Source: an uncultured Mesorhizobium sp.
GTDB lineage: Bacteria > Pseudomonadota > Alphaproteobacteria > Rhizobiales > Rhizobiaceae
Assembly: GCA_950071955.1 (NCBI GenBank)
Contig: CATMOC010000268.1
Location: 1-5,787, forward strand
Reading direction: 5' to 3'
DNA length: 5,787 bases
The translations under genes were made by a program, and so were the position numbers. The notes below the pieces were generated by a model that had not been told where the DNA came from, ran no database searches, and was given only the letters and a program-made list of their open reading frames with translations. Positions within the stretch are counted from its first letter, which is position 1; every line of letters starts with the position of its first letter. Shown here one piece after another: positions 1-5,787 of the stretch.

Positions 1-1774
1 CCGGGAGGTCGGCGACCTTGTCCAGCCGGCGGCTCTCGCGCCGGGGCTTGACGAGCGGCTCGGGCGTCGAGACGCGTTCCCGGCCGCTCGCCTCGGCCGC
101 CTGGATCGAAAGGCGCTCCTCGTCGCGGCGCCGCACGTCGTCGACGATCTCGCTGACCGTGATCTCCTCGATTCCCATGGCCTCGAGCGTCTTGCGGCCG
201 AACATCAGGCCGGATTCGAAAGTCTCCCGGATCTCGTACTCCACGTCCCTGGCGCGCAGCGCGAGCGTGTGGTTGCGGTCGTAGGAGCGCACGAACAGCC
301 GCACGTGCGGGAACTCGCGCTGGATCAGGTCCACAATCCTGTCCGTCGCCTCGCGCCCGTGGGTGCAGACGGCGACGATGCGCGCCTGGCGTATGCCCGC
401 GGCCTCCAGCACGTCCTTGCGGCGGCCGTCGCCATAGTAGATGCGGAAGCCGAACTTCTCCACCACGCGGACCCGGTTGGCGGAATGGTCGATGATGGTT
501 ACGCGCGCGCCGCCCGACAGCAGGATCTGCGAGGCGATCTGCCCGAAACGGGAGAAGCCGATCATCAGCACGTCGGAGCCGGCACCCTCGAAGTTCTCGT
601 CGATGGTCTCGTCCTCTTCCTCCCGGATCAGGAACCTCGCAAGACCGATGGCGAGCGGTGTGGCGGCCATCGACACGGTAATGATCGCGATCAGGAGCGA
701 GGCCAGCGACTGCAGAAAGATGAACTCGGCCACCGCCGCCGAAAAGATCACGAACCCGAACTCGCCGCCCTGCGGAAGGAGAAGCCCGACCTTCACGGAG
801 TCTGCGTGGCTGGAGCCGAAGAGGCGGCAGAGACCGTAGGTGACAAGCGCCTTGACCAGCATGATCAGCGGAACCGCGATCAGGATCGTCAGCCAGTTCT
901 CGAGGATGATCCCGAGTTCGAGCGACAGCCCCACTGCCATGAAGAACACGGCTAGCAGGATGCCTCGGAAGGGCTCGATCGACGATTCCAGCTCGTGACG
1001 GTAGGAGGATTCGGCGAGCATCACGCCCGCGATGAACGCGCCCATGGCCATCGACAGTCCGGCATACTGCATCAGGCCCGCCGCGCCGAGGACGACGAAG
1101 AGTGCCGCCGCGATCATCGCTTCCCGCGCGCCGGTGTTGGCGATGATGCGAAAGAGGGGATTGAGGAGGTATCGCCCGCTCGCCAGCAGGGCGGCGATGC
1201 TCAGCATAGCGATCGCGAAATCATCGATGCCGCCCGGTTCCGCGTCCGCCGTCCCCGGTGAAAGCAACGGGACCAGCGCGAGCAACGGCACGATCGCAAG
1301 ATCCTGGAACAACAGGATTGAAAACGACGTTTGGCCGTAGCGGCGGTTCCGGTCGCCGCCTTCCTCGAGCAGTTGCAGGGCGAAGGCGGTGGAGGAAAGG
1401 GCCAGCGTAAATCCGACGATCGTCGCGACCTGCCATTCCAGGTCGGTGAGGGCGAGGGCCAGCGCGGCGAGAACGGCTCCGGTGAGGACGACCTGCGACG
1501 CGCCGAGCCCGAATATGTCGCGGCGCATCGACCACAGGCGCGACGGCTTCAGTTCCAGTCCAATGACGAAGAGAAGGAGGACGACCCCGATTTCGCCGAA
1601 ATCCAGCAGTTCCTCGCTGCCGGTTATGAGGGTCGCGACCGGGCCGATCGCGATCCCCGCCGCGAGGTAACCAAGCACCGTGGCTAGCCCGATGCTCTTG
1701 AAGGCGGGCGCGGCGACGGCGACGGCACCGAGGAGCAGAAGCACCTCCGTGAACTCGCTTGCTTCGGCAGCCAT
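1..1774 (-). CDS. kefB: KefB/KefC-type K+/H+ antiporter (CPA2 family), C-terminus cut by window edge
   Basis: Inner-membrane cation/proton antiporter of the CPA2 family with a cytosolic nucleotide-binding domain, expected to release K+ in exchange for H+. I translated the minus strand by eye: 591 codons read without a stop to the left edge. E. coli KefB and KefC are about 601 and 620 residues, so little is missing. Residues 8-382 are about 12 hydrophobic segments. They carry the CPA2 pair Gln157-Asp158 in FQDLAIVPLL, the regulatory-loop motif HELESSIEPF (260-269), and LLLPQGGEFGFV (331-342). Residues about 401-515 form a TrkA-N/RCK Rossmann domain: GFSRFGQ (406-412), Asp429-His430 at the end of strand 2, YYGDGRRKDVLEAAG (446-460), then RETFESG (516-522). 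The tail from 545 is charged and low in complexity. The ATG at 1774-1772 is preceded by GAGGGG with a 6-base spacer. No kefF/kefG-like ancillary gene is visible. The B versus C paralogue cannot be decided, so the symbol is approximate. Confidence 0.93.
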   Translation of the reverse strand, partial: MAAEASEFTEVLLLLGAVAVAAPAFKSIGLATVLGYLAAGIAIGPVATLITGSEELLDFGEIGVVLLLFVIGLELKPSRLWSMRRDIFGLGASQVVLTGAVLAALALALTDLEWQVATIVGFTLALSSTAFALQLLEEGGDRNRRYGQTSFSILLFQDLAIVPLLALVPLLSPGTADAEPGGIDDFAIAMLSIAALLASGRYLLNPLFRIIANTGAREAMIAAALFVVLGAAGLMQYAGLSMAMGAFIAGVMLAESSYRHELESSIEPFRGILLAVFFMAVGLSLELGIILENWLTILIAVPLIMLVKALVTYGLCRLFGSSHADSVKVGLLLPQGGEFGFVIFSAAVAEFIFLQSLASLLIAIITVSMAATPLAIGLARFLIREEEDETIDENFEGAGSDVLMIGFSRFGQIASQILLSGGARVTIIDHSANRVRVVEKFGFRIYYGDGRRKDVLEAAGIRQARIVAVCTHGREATDRIVDLIQREFPHVRLFVRSYDRNHTLALRARDVEYEIRETFESGLMFGRKTLEAMGIEEITVSEIVDDVRRRDEERLSIQAAEASGRERVSTPEPLVKPRRESRRLDKVADLP

Positions 1775-1780
1775 CAACGT

Positions 1781-1786
1781 CCCCTC
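1781..1786 (-). promoter_or_regulatory. Ribosome binding site of the kef gene
   Basis: On the minus strand GAGGGG lies 6 bases upstream of the ATG at 1774. It is a good Shine-Dalgarno match and decides this start. The encoded N-terminus runs directly into the first membrane segment, as is usual in the family. Confidence 0.7.
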
Positions 1787-1848
1787 GCTCAGCCTCGACC
1801 TCGGGCCGGCCAGCGAGAATGCCGCCCGACGGCCATTGCACATGTCCG

Positions 1849-1871
1849 ACCGGAGCCATAGATGGTCCGGT
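1849..1871. repeat. Near-perfect inverted repeat, candidate operator
   Basis: The left arm ACCGGA-g-CCAT (1849-1859, with one unpaired G at 1855) is complementary to the right arm ATGG-TCCGGT (1862-1871). The arms are separated by AG at 1860-1861. This gives ten paired positions per arm within 23 bases. The element sits in the middle of the divergent intergenic region and overlaps the weak candidate -10 for pmbA, so it could be a binding site for a dimeric regulator of either gene. It could also be an RNA hairpin in a transcript leader, although the two-base centre is too tight for a hairpin unless the central pairs open. No known regulator consensus was recognised. Confidence 0.5.
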
Positions 1872-1879
1872 AACGAGAA

Positions 1880-1918
1880 GCCCGTTCAACCGGGCGCAGC
1901 GCTCGCGTCCGTGCGAGT
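1880..1918 (+). other. Two adjacent small hairpins in the probable pmbA leader
   Basis: GCCCG (1880-1884) pairs with CGGGC (1891-1895) around a six-base loop. Six bases further on, GCTCGC (1901-1906) pairs with GCGAGT (1913-1918) around another six-base loop, with one G-T pair at the stem base. The second hairpin ends six bases before the weak GGAA Shine-Dalgarno of pmbA at 1924-1927. There is no T run, so these are not intrinsic terminators. They may influence translation initiation, or they may be chance pairings in GC-rich DNA. Confidence 0.3.
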
Positions 1919-1934
1919 CAACCGGAACTATTGC

Positions 1935-3272
1935 ATGTCCTTGAACACAGACAAACTGAACGATGTGGTGGCTTCGCTCGTCGAGGCCGCGAGCCGGGCC
2001 GGAGCCGACGCGTCGGACGCGGTCGCCGTGCTGGGACGCTCGACCAGCGTCACCGTTCGTCTCGGCAAGGTCGAATCGACTGAGGCTTCCGAAGGCGACA
2101 GCCTCGCGCTGCGGGTCTTCATCGGCAAGCGCGTCGCCAGCGTCTCCGCCACGATCGATGCGGACGTCGACATGCTGGCGGAACGCGCAGTGGCGATGGC
2201 GAAGGTCTCGCCCGAGGATCCCTTCCAGGGGCTTGCTGACGAAAGCCGCCTGGTGAAGGACGTGCCCGACCTCGACCTGTTCGACCCGACGGAGGTTTCG
2301 GCCGACCGTCTGCGCGAGGATGCGCTTGCGGCCGAAGAGGCGGCGCTCGCGGTGAAGGGCGTCACCAATTCCAGCGGCGCAGGGGCGAACGCCGGCATCG
2401 GCGGGCTGGTGCTGGCCACGTCCGCCGGCTTTCTCGGGCGATACGCCACGTCGCGATTCTCGCGCTCGGTCAGCGTCATCGCGGGCGAGGGGACCGGCAT
2501 GGAGCGGGACTACGATTTCTCCTCCCGCCTCTACTTCGACGAACTCGATTCGCCGCGGGAGATCGGCCGCAGGGCAGGCGAACGTGTCGTGAAGCGGCTC
2601 GGCGCCCGCAAAGTCAAGAGCGGCCCCGTAACGGTGATCTACGATCCGCGCGTGGCGCGAGGGATCGCGGGGCACCTAGCAGGAGCGATCAACGGCGCTT
2701 CGGTGGCGCGCAAGACGAGCTTCCTGCGCGACATGATGGGCAAGCAGGTCGCCTCGACCGGCATCACGGTGACGGACGAACCGCGCCGGCCCCGCGGCCC
2801 CGCCTCCCGGCCCTTCGACGGCGAGGGTGTCGGCGGCGAGACGCTGACCATGGTCGAGGCGGGGGTGCTGAAGCACTGGTTCCTGTCGACCTCGGTGGCG
2901 CGCGAACTCGGACTGGAGACCAACGGGCATGGCTCCCGGTCGGGCTCGTCCGTCAATCCGTCCTCCACGAACCTCGCGATCGAGCCGGGGACCGCCTCTC
3001 CCGACGAACTGGTCCGCTCGCTCAAGCGCGGCTTCTACGTCACTGAGGTCTTCGGGCAGGGCGTCAACATGGTGACGGGCGAATACAGCCGCGGCGCTTC
3101 GGGTTTCTGGATCGAGAACGGCGAACTGGCCTTTCCGGTCTCGGAGGTGACGATCGCATCGAATCTCAAGGACATGTTCCAGAACATGGTTCCCGCCAGC
3201 GACATCGACCGGCAATTCGGGACGGCCGCACCGACGCTTCTCGTGGAAGGGATGACGCTTGCAGGAGAGTAA
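1935..3272 (+). CDS. pmbA: PmbA/TldE, non-catalytic subunit family of the TldD/TldE metalloprotease
   Basis: Cytosolic member of peptidase family U62 (445 residues; E. coli PmbA is 450). In E. coli, PmbA (TldE) and TldD form a heteromeric protease that degrades unfolded peptides. It matures microcin B17 and takes part in CcdA turnover. The N-terminal half (about 1-200) has the family's alpha/beta region with VRLGKVESTEASEGDSLALR (41-60). The C-terminal half carries HLAGAINGASVARKTSF (247-263), SRPFDGEGVG (291-300), NGHGSRSGSS (330-339), GEYSRGASGFWIENGE (382-397) and SEVTIASNLKDMFQNM (403-418). The TldD-type HExxxH zinc motif is absent, which fits TldE rather than TldD; no tldD is in the window. 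The ATG at 1935 is chosen because MSLNTDKLNDVV gives the normal family N-terminus. The frame stays open back to 1680, but that part is antisense to kef. The RBS is weak (GGAA at 1924-1927). An in-frame GTG at 1911 is less likely. Confidence 0.95.
   Translation: MSLNTDKLNDVVASLVEAASRAGADASDAVAVLGRSTSVTVRLGKVESTEASEGDSLALRVFIGKRVASVSATIDADVDMLAERAVAMAKVSPEDPFQGLADESRLVKDVPDLDLFDPTEVSADRLREDALAAEEAALAVKGVTNSSGAGANAGIGGLVLATSAGFLGRYATSRFSRSVSVIAGEGTGMERDYDFSSRLYFDELDSPREIGRRAGERVVKRLGARKVKSGPVTVIYDPRVARGIAGHLAGAINGASVARKTSFLRDMMGKQVASTGITVTDEPRRPRGPASRPFDGEGVGGETLTMVEAGVLKHWFLSTSVARELGLETNGHGSRSGSSVNPSSTNLAIEPGTASPDELVRSLKRGFYVTEVFGQGVNMVTGEYSRGASGFWIENGELAFPVSEVTIASNLKDMFQNMVPASDIDRQFGTAAPTLLVEGMTLAGE
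3245..3252 (+). promoter_or_regulatory. Ribosome binding site deciding the TTG start of the cysQ-like gene
   Basis: GGAAGGGA lies inside the last codons of pmbA, six bases before TTG at 3259. It supports that rare start over the first in-frame ATG at 3346, which has no comparable site and would remove the conserved first helix. Confidence 0.6.
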
Positions 3273-4092
3273 CGCCGAAACGCAGACCGCCTCCGCCGAC
3301 CTGGACCTGATCCGCGACGCGGCCAGCGAGGCCGCGCGCATTGCCATGAGCTTCTTTTGCAAGACTCCCGAAGTGTGGATGAAGGAGGGCAGCTCGCCGG
3401 TCAGCGAGGCGGACTACGCCGTCGACCGCTTCCTGCGCGAGGAACTGACCAAGGCGCGGCCGGATTACGGCTGGCTGTCGGAAGAAACTGCCGATTCGCC
3501 CGGGCGGCTCGGCGCGAAACGGACCTTCGTGGTCGATCCGATCGACGGAACGCGTGCCTTCCTCGATCGGCGCAAGACGTGGTGCGTCAGCATCGCCGTC
3601 GTCGAGGATGGCGTGCCGATCGCCGGCGTGCTCGACTGCCCGGCGCTGGAGGAAATCTACTGGGCCAGCGAGACGGGTCCCGCGTACCAGAACGGCCGCG
3701 CCATTTCGGTGCGCGAGAGCCTCGAACGGCCGGAAGTCGGGGGGCCCAAGACGATCTTCAACATGCTGCCCGACACCTTGCGGGACCGCGTCGCCACGAC
3801 GTCCTACATACCCTCGCTCGCATACCGGATCGCGCTCCTGGCAGGCGGCAACCTCGATGCCGCCCTCGTGAAGCCCAATTCGCATGATTGGGATCTCGCC
3901 GCCGCGGACCTCATCCTGCGGCAGGCCGGAGGCAGGGTCGTCGACGAATACGGCCGAAGACTTGCCTATGCGGGCGCCGACGTGCGCCACGACATGCTGG
4001 TCGCGGGAAGCGGTCCTCTCCTGTCGGAGATCCTGGAGGCACTGGCCTCGCGCGACAGGAGGCCGGTTTCCAATGCTCCGGGAATGATCTAA
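3259..4092 (+). CDS. cysQ: CysQ-like 3'(2'),5'-bisphosphate nucleotidase / inositol monophosphatase family phosphatase
   Basis: Mg2+-dependent, usually lithium-sensitive phosphatase of the inositol monophosphatase superfamily, 277 residues. The closest known role is CysQ, which hydrolyses 3'-phosphoadenosine 5'-phosphate (PAP), a by-product of sulfate assimilation and sulfation. An inositol phosphate substrate cannot be excluded. The metal-site signatures are complete: SPVSEADYAVDRFL (46-59), LSEET with Glu75-Glu76, DPIDGTRAF with Asp93, Asp96 and Thr98, and HDWDLAAADLIL (209-220) with Asp212. The pattern WCVSIAVVEDGVPIAGVLDCPALEEIYWA (from 108) is the usual central strand region. The start is TTG at 3259, overlapping the end of pmbA by 14 bases. 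It preserves the N-terminal helix LDLIRDAASEAARIA. An ATG at 3346 would begin at residue 30 and cut into that helix. The overlap implies translation coupled to pmbA. Family assignment is firm; the substrate is inferred. Confidence 0.9.
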   Translation: MQESNAETQTASADLDLIRDAASEAARIAMSFFCKTPEVWMKEGSSPVSEADYAVDRFLREELTKARPDYGWLSEETADSPGRLGAKRTFVVDPIDGTRAFLDRRKTWCVSIAVVEDGVPIAGVLDCPALEEIYWASETGPAYQNGRAISVRESLERPEVGGPKTIFNMLPDTLRDRVATTSYIPSLAYRIALLAGGNLDAALVKPNSHDWDLAAADLILRQAGGRVVDEYGRRLAYAGADVRHDMLVAGSGPLLSEILEALASRDRRPVSNAPGMI

Positions 4093-4132
4093 TCAGTTCC
4101 GGTTTTCAACTTCGTGTGTGCGGGAAAGAAGA
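4093..4132 (+). other. Short intergenic gap within the operon
   Basis: The only non-coding gap on the plus strand, 40 bases between the cysQ-like stop and the DUF4170 start. It is less GC-rich than its flanks and holds the purine-rich Shine-Dalgarno region at 4122-4132. I see no hairpin followed by a T run and no convincing promoter, so read-through from pmbA/cysQ into the LPS-related genes is the simplest reading. Confidence 0.5.
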
Positions 4133-4399
4133 ATGACGGAAAAAGCTGACGACAAGCAGCTCCTGCATCTGGTTTTCGGCGGCGAACTGGCGTCGCTGAC
4201 GGGTACCCAGTTCCGCAGTCTGGACGATCTCGACATCGTCGGTATCTATCCGGACTACAAGTCGGCCGAAACCGCCTGGCGCACCAAGGCGCAGGAAACG
4301 GTGGACAACGCGCACATGCGCTATTTCATCGTGCATCTGCACAGGCTTCTCGATCCCGAGGCGGCTGGCATCAGCCTCGCGGCGGGCAAGGCTCGATGA
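4133..4399 (+). CDS. DUF4170 family small protein of unknown function
   Basis: An 88-residue cytosolic-looking protein with no signal peptide or membrane segment. I recognise it as DUF4170, a small alphaproteobacterial family, from LHLVFGGELASL (11-22), LDIVGIYPDYKSAETAW (about 33-49) and NAHMRYFIVHLHRLLDP (about 59-75). Its function is unknown. The ATG at 4133 is preferred because GGGAAAG (4122-4128) precedes it at suitable spacing. An in-frame GTG at 4118 would add five residues (MRERR) and has no better site. The gene starts 40 bases after the cysQ-like stop and ends in an ATGA overlap with the acyltransferase-like gene, so the two proteins are probably made together. The neighbourhood suggests a role connected with lipid A or Kdo biosynthesis, perhaps as a small partner of the DUF374 enzyme; that is inference only. 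Confidence 0.85.
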   Translation: MTEKADDKQLLHLVFGGELASLTGTQFRSLDDLDIVGIYPDYKSAETAWRTKAQETVDNAHMRYFIVHLHRLLDPEAAGISLAAGKAR

Positions 4400-5190
4400 C
4401 GGACGGGCGCCCGATCGCTGCCGCTCCCGACATGAGCGGGGTTCAGAAGCCGAAAGCCAGGCCGAGGCTATCCAAGACCATCTGGCGGTCCATCCGCGCT
4501 CCTCTTGCCGAATCGCGCTTCGCGGCCGATGTGATCGCCTGGGCGCTGGCGCTTGGCGTACGCTTCGTCTTTGCGACCAACCGGACGCATCCCGAATCCA
4601 ACGATCTCGACCAGGTCTACGCGAAGAACGCGCCGGGCATTGCCGTGTTCTGGCACGGTCAACACGTCCTGGCGCCGTGCCTGAAGCCGCGACGGCTCAA
4701 GATGTCGGCCCTGTTCTCGCGCAGCCGCGACGCCGAACTCAATGCGCGCGTCGCCGAGCGGTTCGGCTTTACGATCATCCGCGGTTCCGGCGGACGCGAT
4801 GCCTCGCGCAGCCGCGAGAAGGGCGGCGCGCGTGCGCTCATCGCGCTGAAGAAGACGATCGACGGCGGGTCCTCGGTCGCCATGATCGCCGACATACCGC
4901 ATGGAACGCCGCGGGAGGCCGGCCTGGGCGTGGTCATGCTCGCACGCTTCTCGGGGCGTCCGATCGTGCCGCTCGCGCTCGCCACGAGCCGCCGCAAGGT
5001 CCTCGACAAAACCTGGGACAAGACGACGCTCAACCTGCCTTTCGGCCGGAAGGCGATGGTCGCGGGAGAACCCGTCCACGTGCCGGCGAATGCCACCGAC
5101 GAGGAACTGGAACAGAAGCGGCGCGAGGTTACGGCGAGCCTGAACGCCGCGACCGAAAAGGCCTACAGGCTGGTCGACCGCACGCCATGA
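4396..5190 (+). CDS. DUF374 lysophospholipid acyltransferase-like protein
   Basis: A 264-residue protein of the DUF374 family, related to the LPLAT/LpxL-type acyltransferases and probably associated with the inner membrane. After a basic N-terminus, a moderately hydrophobic stretch (43-60, ADVIAWALALGVRFVFA) could anchor it. The acyltransferase-like core begins with AVFWHGQHVLAP (83-94), where His87 is the likely catalytic His. It continues with LFSRSRDAELNARVAERFGF (106-125), IRGSGGRDASRS (128-139), ADIPHGTPREAGLGVVMLARFSGRPIVPLALATSRR (165-200) and LNLPFGR (212-218). In most relatives I recall, the segment after the strand reads DGPRGP; here it is DIPHGTP. Both ends are joined to neighbours by ATGA overlaps, with DUF4170 upstream and waaA downstream, so translation is probably coupled. 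Coupling to waaA points to a lipid A/LPS acylation step, but substrate and donor are unknown. A start at Met13 (4432) is possible but less likely than the overlapping ATG. Confidence 0.9.
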   Translation: MTDGRPIAAAPDMSGVQKPKARPRLSKTIWRSIRAPLAESRFAADVIAWALALGVRFVFATNRTHPESNDLDQVYAKNAPGIAVFWHGQHVLAPCLKPRRLKMSALFSRSRDAELNARVAERFGFTIIRGSGGRDASRSREKGGARALIALKKTIDGGSSVAMIADIPHGTPREAGLGVVMLARFSGRPIVPLALATSRRKVLDKTWDKTTLNLPFGRKAMVAGEPVHVPANATDEELEQKRREVTASLNAATEKAYRLVDRTP

Positions 5191-5787
5191 GCGAACGATG
5201 GGCGCGAGCCATGCTCACGGCCTACCGCCTCGCGGGCGCGGCCGCCTATCCGCTGGTCGGCGGCTACATCGCCTGGCGCACCACGAAGGGCAAGGAAGAG
5301 CGGACGCGGCGGCGCGAACGCTACGGGATCTCCAAGGTCGCCCGCCCGCCCGGGCCGCTGGTCTGGGTGCATGCGGCGAGCGTGGGCGAATCGAATGCGG
5401 TGATCCCGCTGGTGCGCCGCATCGCCGGTTTCGGCATCAACGTCGTCTTCACGACGGGGACGGTGACCTCGGCGCACCTCGTGCGAGAGAAGTTCGGCGA
5501 CAAGGTGCTGCACCAGTACGTGCCGCTCGACCTGAAGCCGGCGGTGAGCCGCTTCCTCGACCACTGGAAACCCGACCTGGCGATCATCGCCGAATCAGAG
5601 ATCTGGCCAATGACCATCCTGGAACTCGGCACCCGGCGCGTGCCCCAGGTCCTGGTGAACGGCAGGCTCTCGGACCGGTCCTTCGCCGCATGGAAGAAGC
5701 GCTCCTTCATCGCCGAGGCGCTTTTCGAGAACCTCTCCCATGTCGTGGCGCAGTCCGAACTGGATGGCGAACGGTTTCGGGCGCTCG
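5187..5787 (+). CDS. waaA: 3-deoxy-D-manno-octulosonic acid (Kdo) transferase WaaA/KdtA, 3' part beyond the window
   Basis: Inner-membrane-anchored glycosyltransferase (GT30) that moves Kdo from CMP-Kdo to the lipid A precursor at the cytoplasmic face. I translated it directly: 200 codons to the right edge with no stop, about the N-terminal half of a family near 430 residues. A short membrane-anchor stretch (about 12-30, AYRLAGAAAYPLVGGYIAW) is followed by a basic region ending in RRRERYG (41-47). Next comes WVHAASVGESNAVIPLV (60-76) with Glu68, matching the family's catalytic glutamate in the ASVGE motif. TTGTVTSAHLV (89-99), QYVPLDLKPAVSRFLDHWKPDL (110-131), ESEIWPMTI (136-144) and LVNGRLSDRSFAAWK (156-170) complete the N-terminal GT-B domain. 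The ATG at 5187 overlaps the preceding stop as ATGA. No strong RBS precedes it, so re-initiation is likely. Met9 (5211) is a weaker alternative. The C-terminal CMP-Kdo-binding domain lies outside, so intactness cannot be judged. Confidence 0.95.
   Translation, partial: MSERWARAMLTAYRLAGAAAYPLVGGYIAWRTTKGKEERTRRRERYGISKVARPPGPLVWVHAASVGESNAVIPLVRRIAGFGINVVFTTGTVTSAHLVREKFGDKVLHQYVPLDLKPAVSRFLDHWKPDLAIIAESEIWPMTILELGTRRVPQVLVNGRLSDRSFAAWKKRSFIAEALFENLSHVVAQSELDGERFRAL

Larger units (their letters stand above)
1775..1934. promoter_or_regulatory. Divergent intergenic region between kef and pmbA
   Basis: These 160 bases separate two divergently transcribed genes and must hold both promoters, if pmbA is not served from elsewhere. 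No strong sigma-70-like promoter stands out on either strand. On the plus strand a weak candidate is TTGCAC at 1836-1841, 17 bases before TAGATG at 1859-1864; its -35 is reasonable and its -10 is poor. The -10 falls inside the inverted repeat at 1849-1871. On the minus strand TTGAAC (reverse complement of 1885-1890) has no convincing -10 at the right spacing. The promoter positions are inference only. Confidence 0.45.

Noticed and set aside
269..955. Plus-strand open frame of 228 codons opposite kef
   Set aside because: It is antisense to the clear Kef RCK domain and C-terminal membrane region; its composition (His, Asp, Arg, Gln) is that of an antisense shadow, with no family resemblance.
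1880..1895. Possible intrinsic terminator
   Set aside because: The stem is only five base pairs and no T run follows; it is also upstream of the gene it would serve.
1884..1898. LexA-like GTTC-N7-GTTC box
   Set aside because: One GTTC is present at 1884-1887 but there is no second half-site at the required spacing.
1680..1934. N-terminal extension of pmbA by 85 codons
   Set aside because: It would overlap the start of kef, has low-complexity composition, and the protein already has the normal family length from the ATG at 1935.
1221..2675. Long minus-strand open frame (484 codons) across the kef N-terminus and pmbA
   Set aside because: It is out of frame with kef and antisense to pmbA, is rich in Arg, Gly and His with no recognisable domain, and is the usual shadow of GC-rich coding sequence.
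2676..3990. Overlapping minus-strand open frames of 228 and 274 codons opposite pmbA and cysQ
   Set aside because: Both lie antisense to well-supported genes and show no domain or plausible ribosome binding context.

Overview
The window is GC-rich, densely packed chromosomal DNA. It reads as an alphaproteobacterium of the order Hyphomicrobiales (Rhizobiales), probably a Mesorhizobium/Phyllobacteriaceae relative. This rests on protein style, codon use, and the gene order pmbA - cysQ-like - DUF4170 - DUF374 - waaA, which I recall as typical of rhizobia. The assignment is from memory of the families; no database search was run.

Layout: the first 1774 bases hold one gene on the minus strand, a CPA2-family potassium/proton antiporter of the KefB/KefC type. 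Its start is complete, but its last few dozen codons lie beyond the left edge. A 160-base divergent intergenic region (1775-1934) follows. It contains a near-perfect inverted repeat at 1849-1871 and two small hairpins close to the next start codon. From 1935 to the right edge all genes are on the plus strand: pmbA (tldE), a CysQ/inositol-monophosphatase-family phosphatase, a small DUF4170 protein, a DUF374 lysophospholipid-acyltransferase-like protein, and the first 200 codons of waaA (kdtA), the Kdo transferase of lipopolysaccharide synthesis.

The five plus-strand genes look like one transcription unit. pmbA and cysQ overlap by 14 bases. cysQ and the DUF4170 gene are 40 bases apart. DUF4170/DUF374 and DUF374/waaA each overlap by an ATGA. 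No terminator-like hairpin followed by a T run was seen between them. The tight coupling of DUF4170, DUF374 and waaA suggests a lipid A/Kdo envelope task. The upstream pair (a TldD/E protease subunit and a phosphatase of the PAP/inositol-phosphate class) has no obvious biochemical link to it.

I saw no mobile elements, CRISPR arrays, tRNA or rRNA genes, and no disrupted genes. This is mostly an ordinary housekeeping region. The points worth a second look are the structured divergent promoter region and the functionally uncharacterised DUF4170-DUF374 pair fused by translational coupling to waaA.
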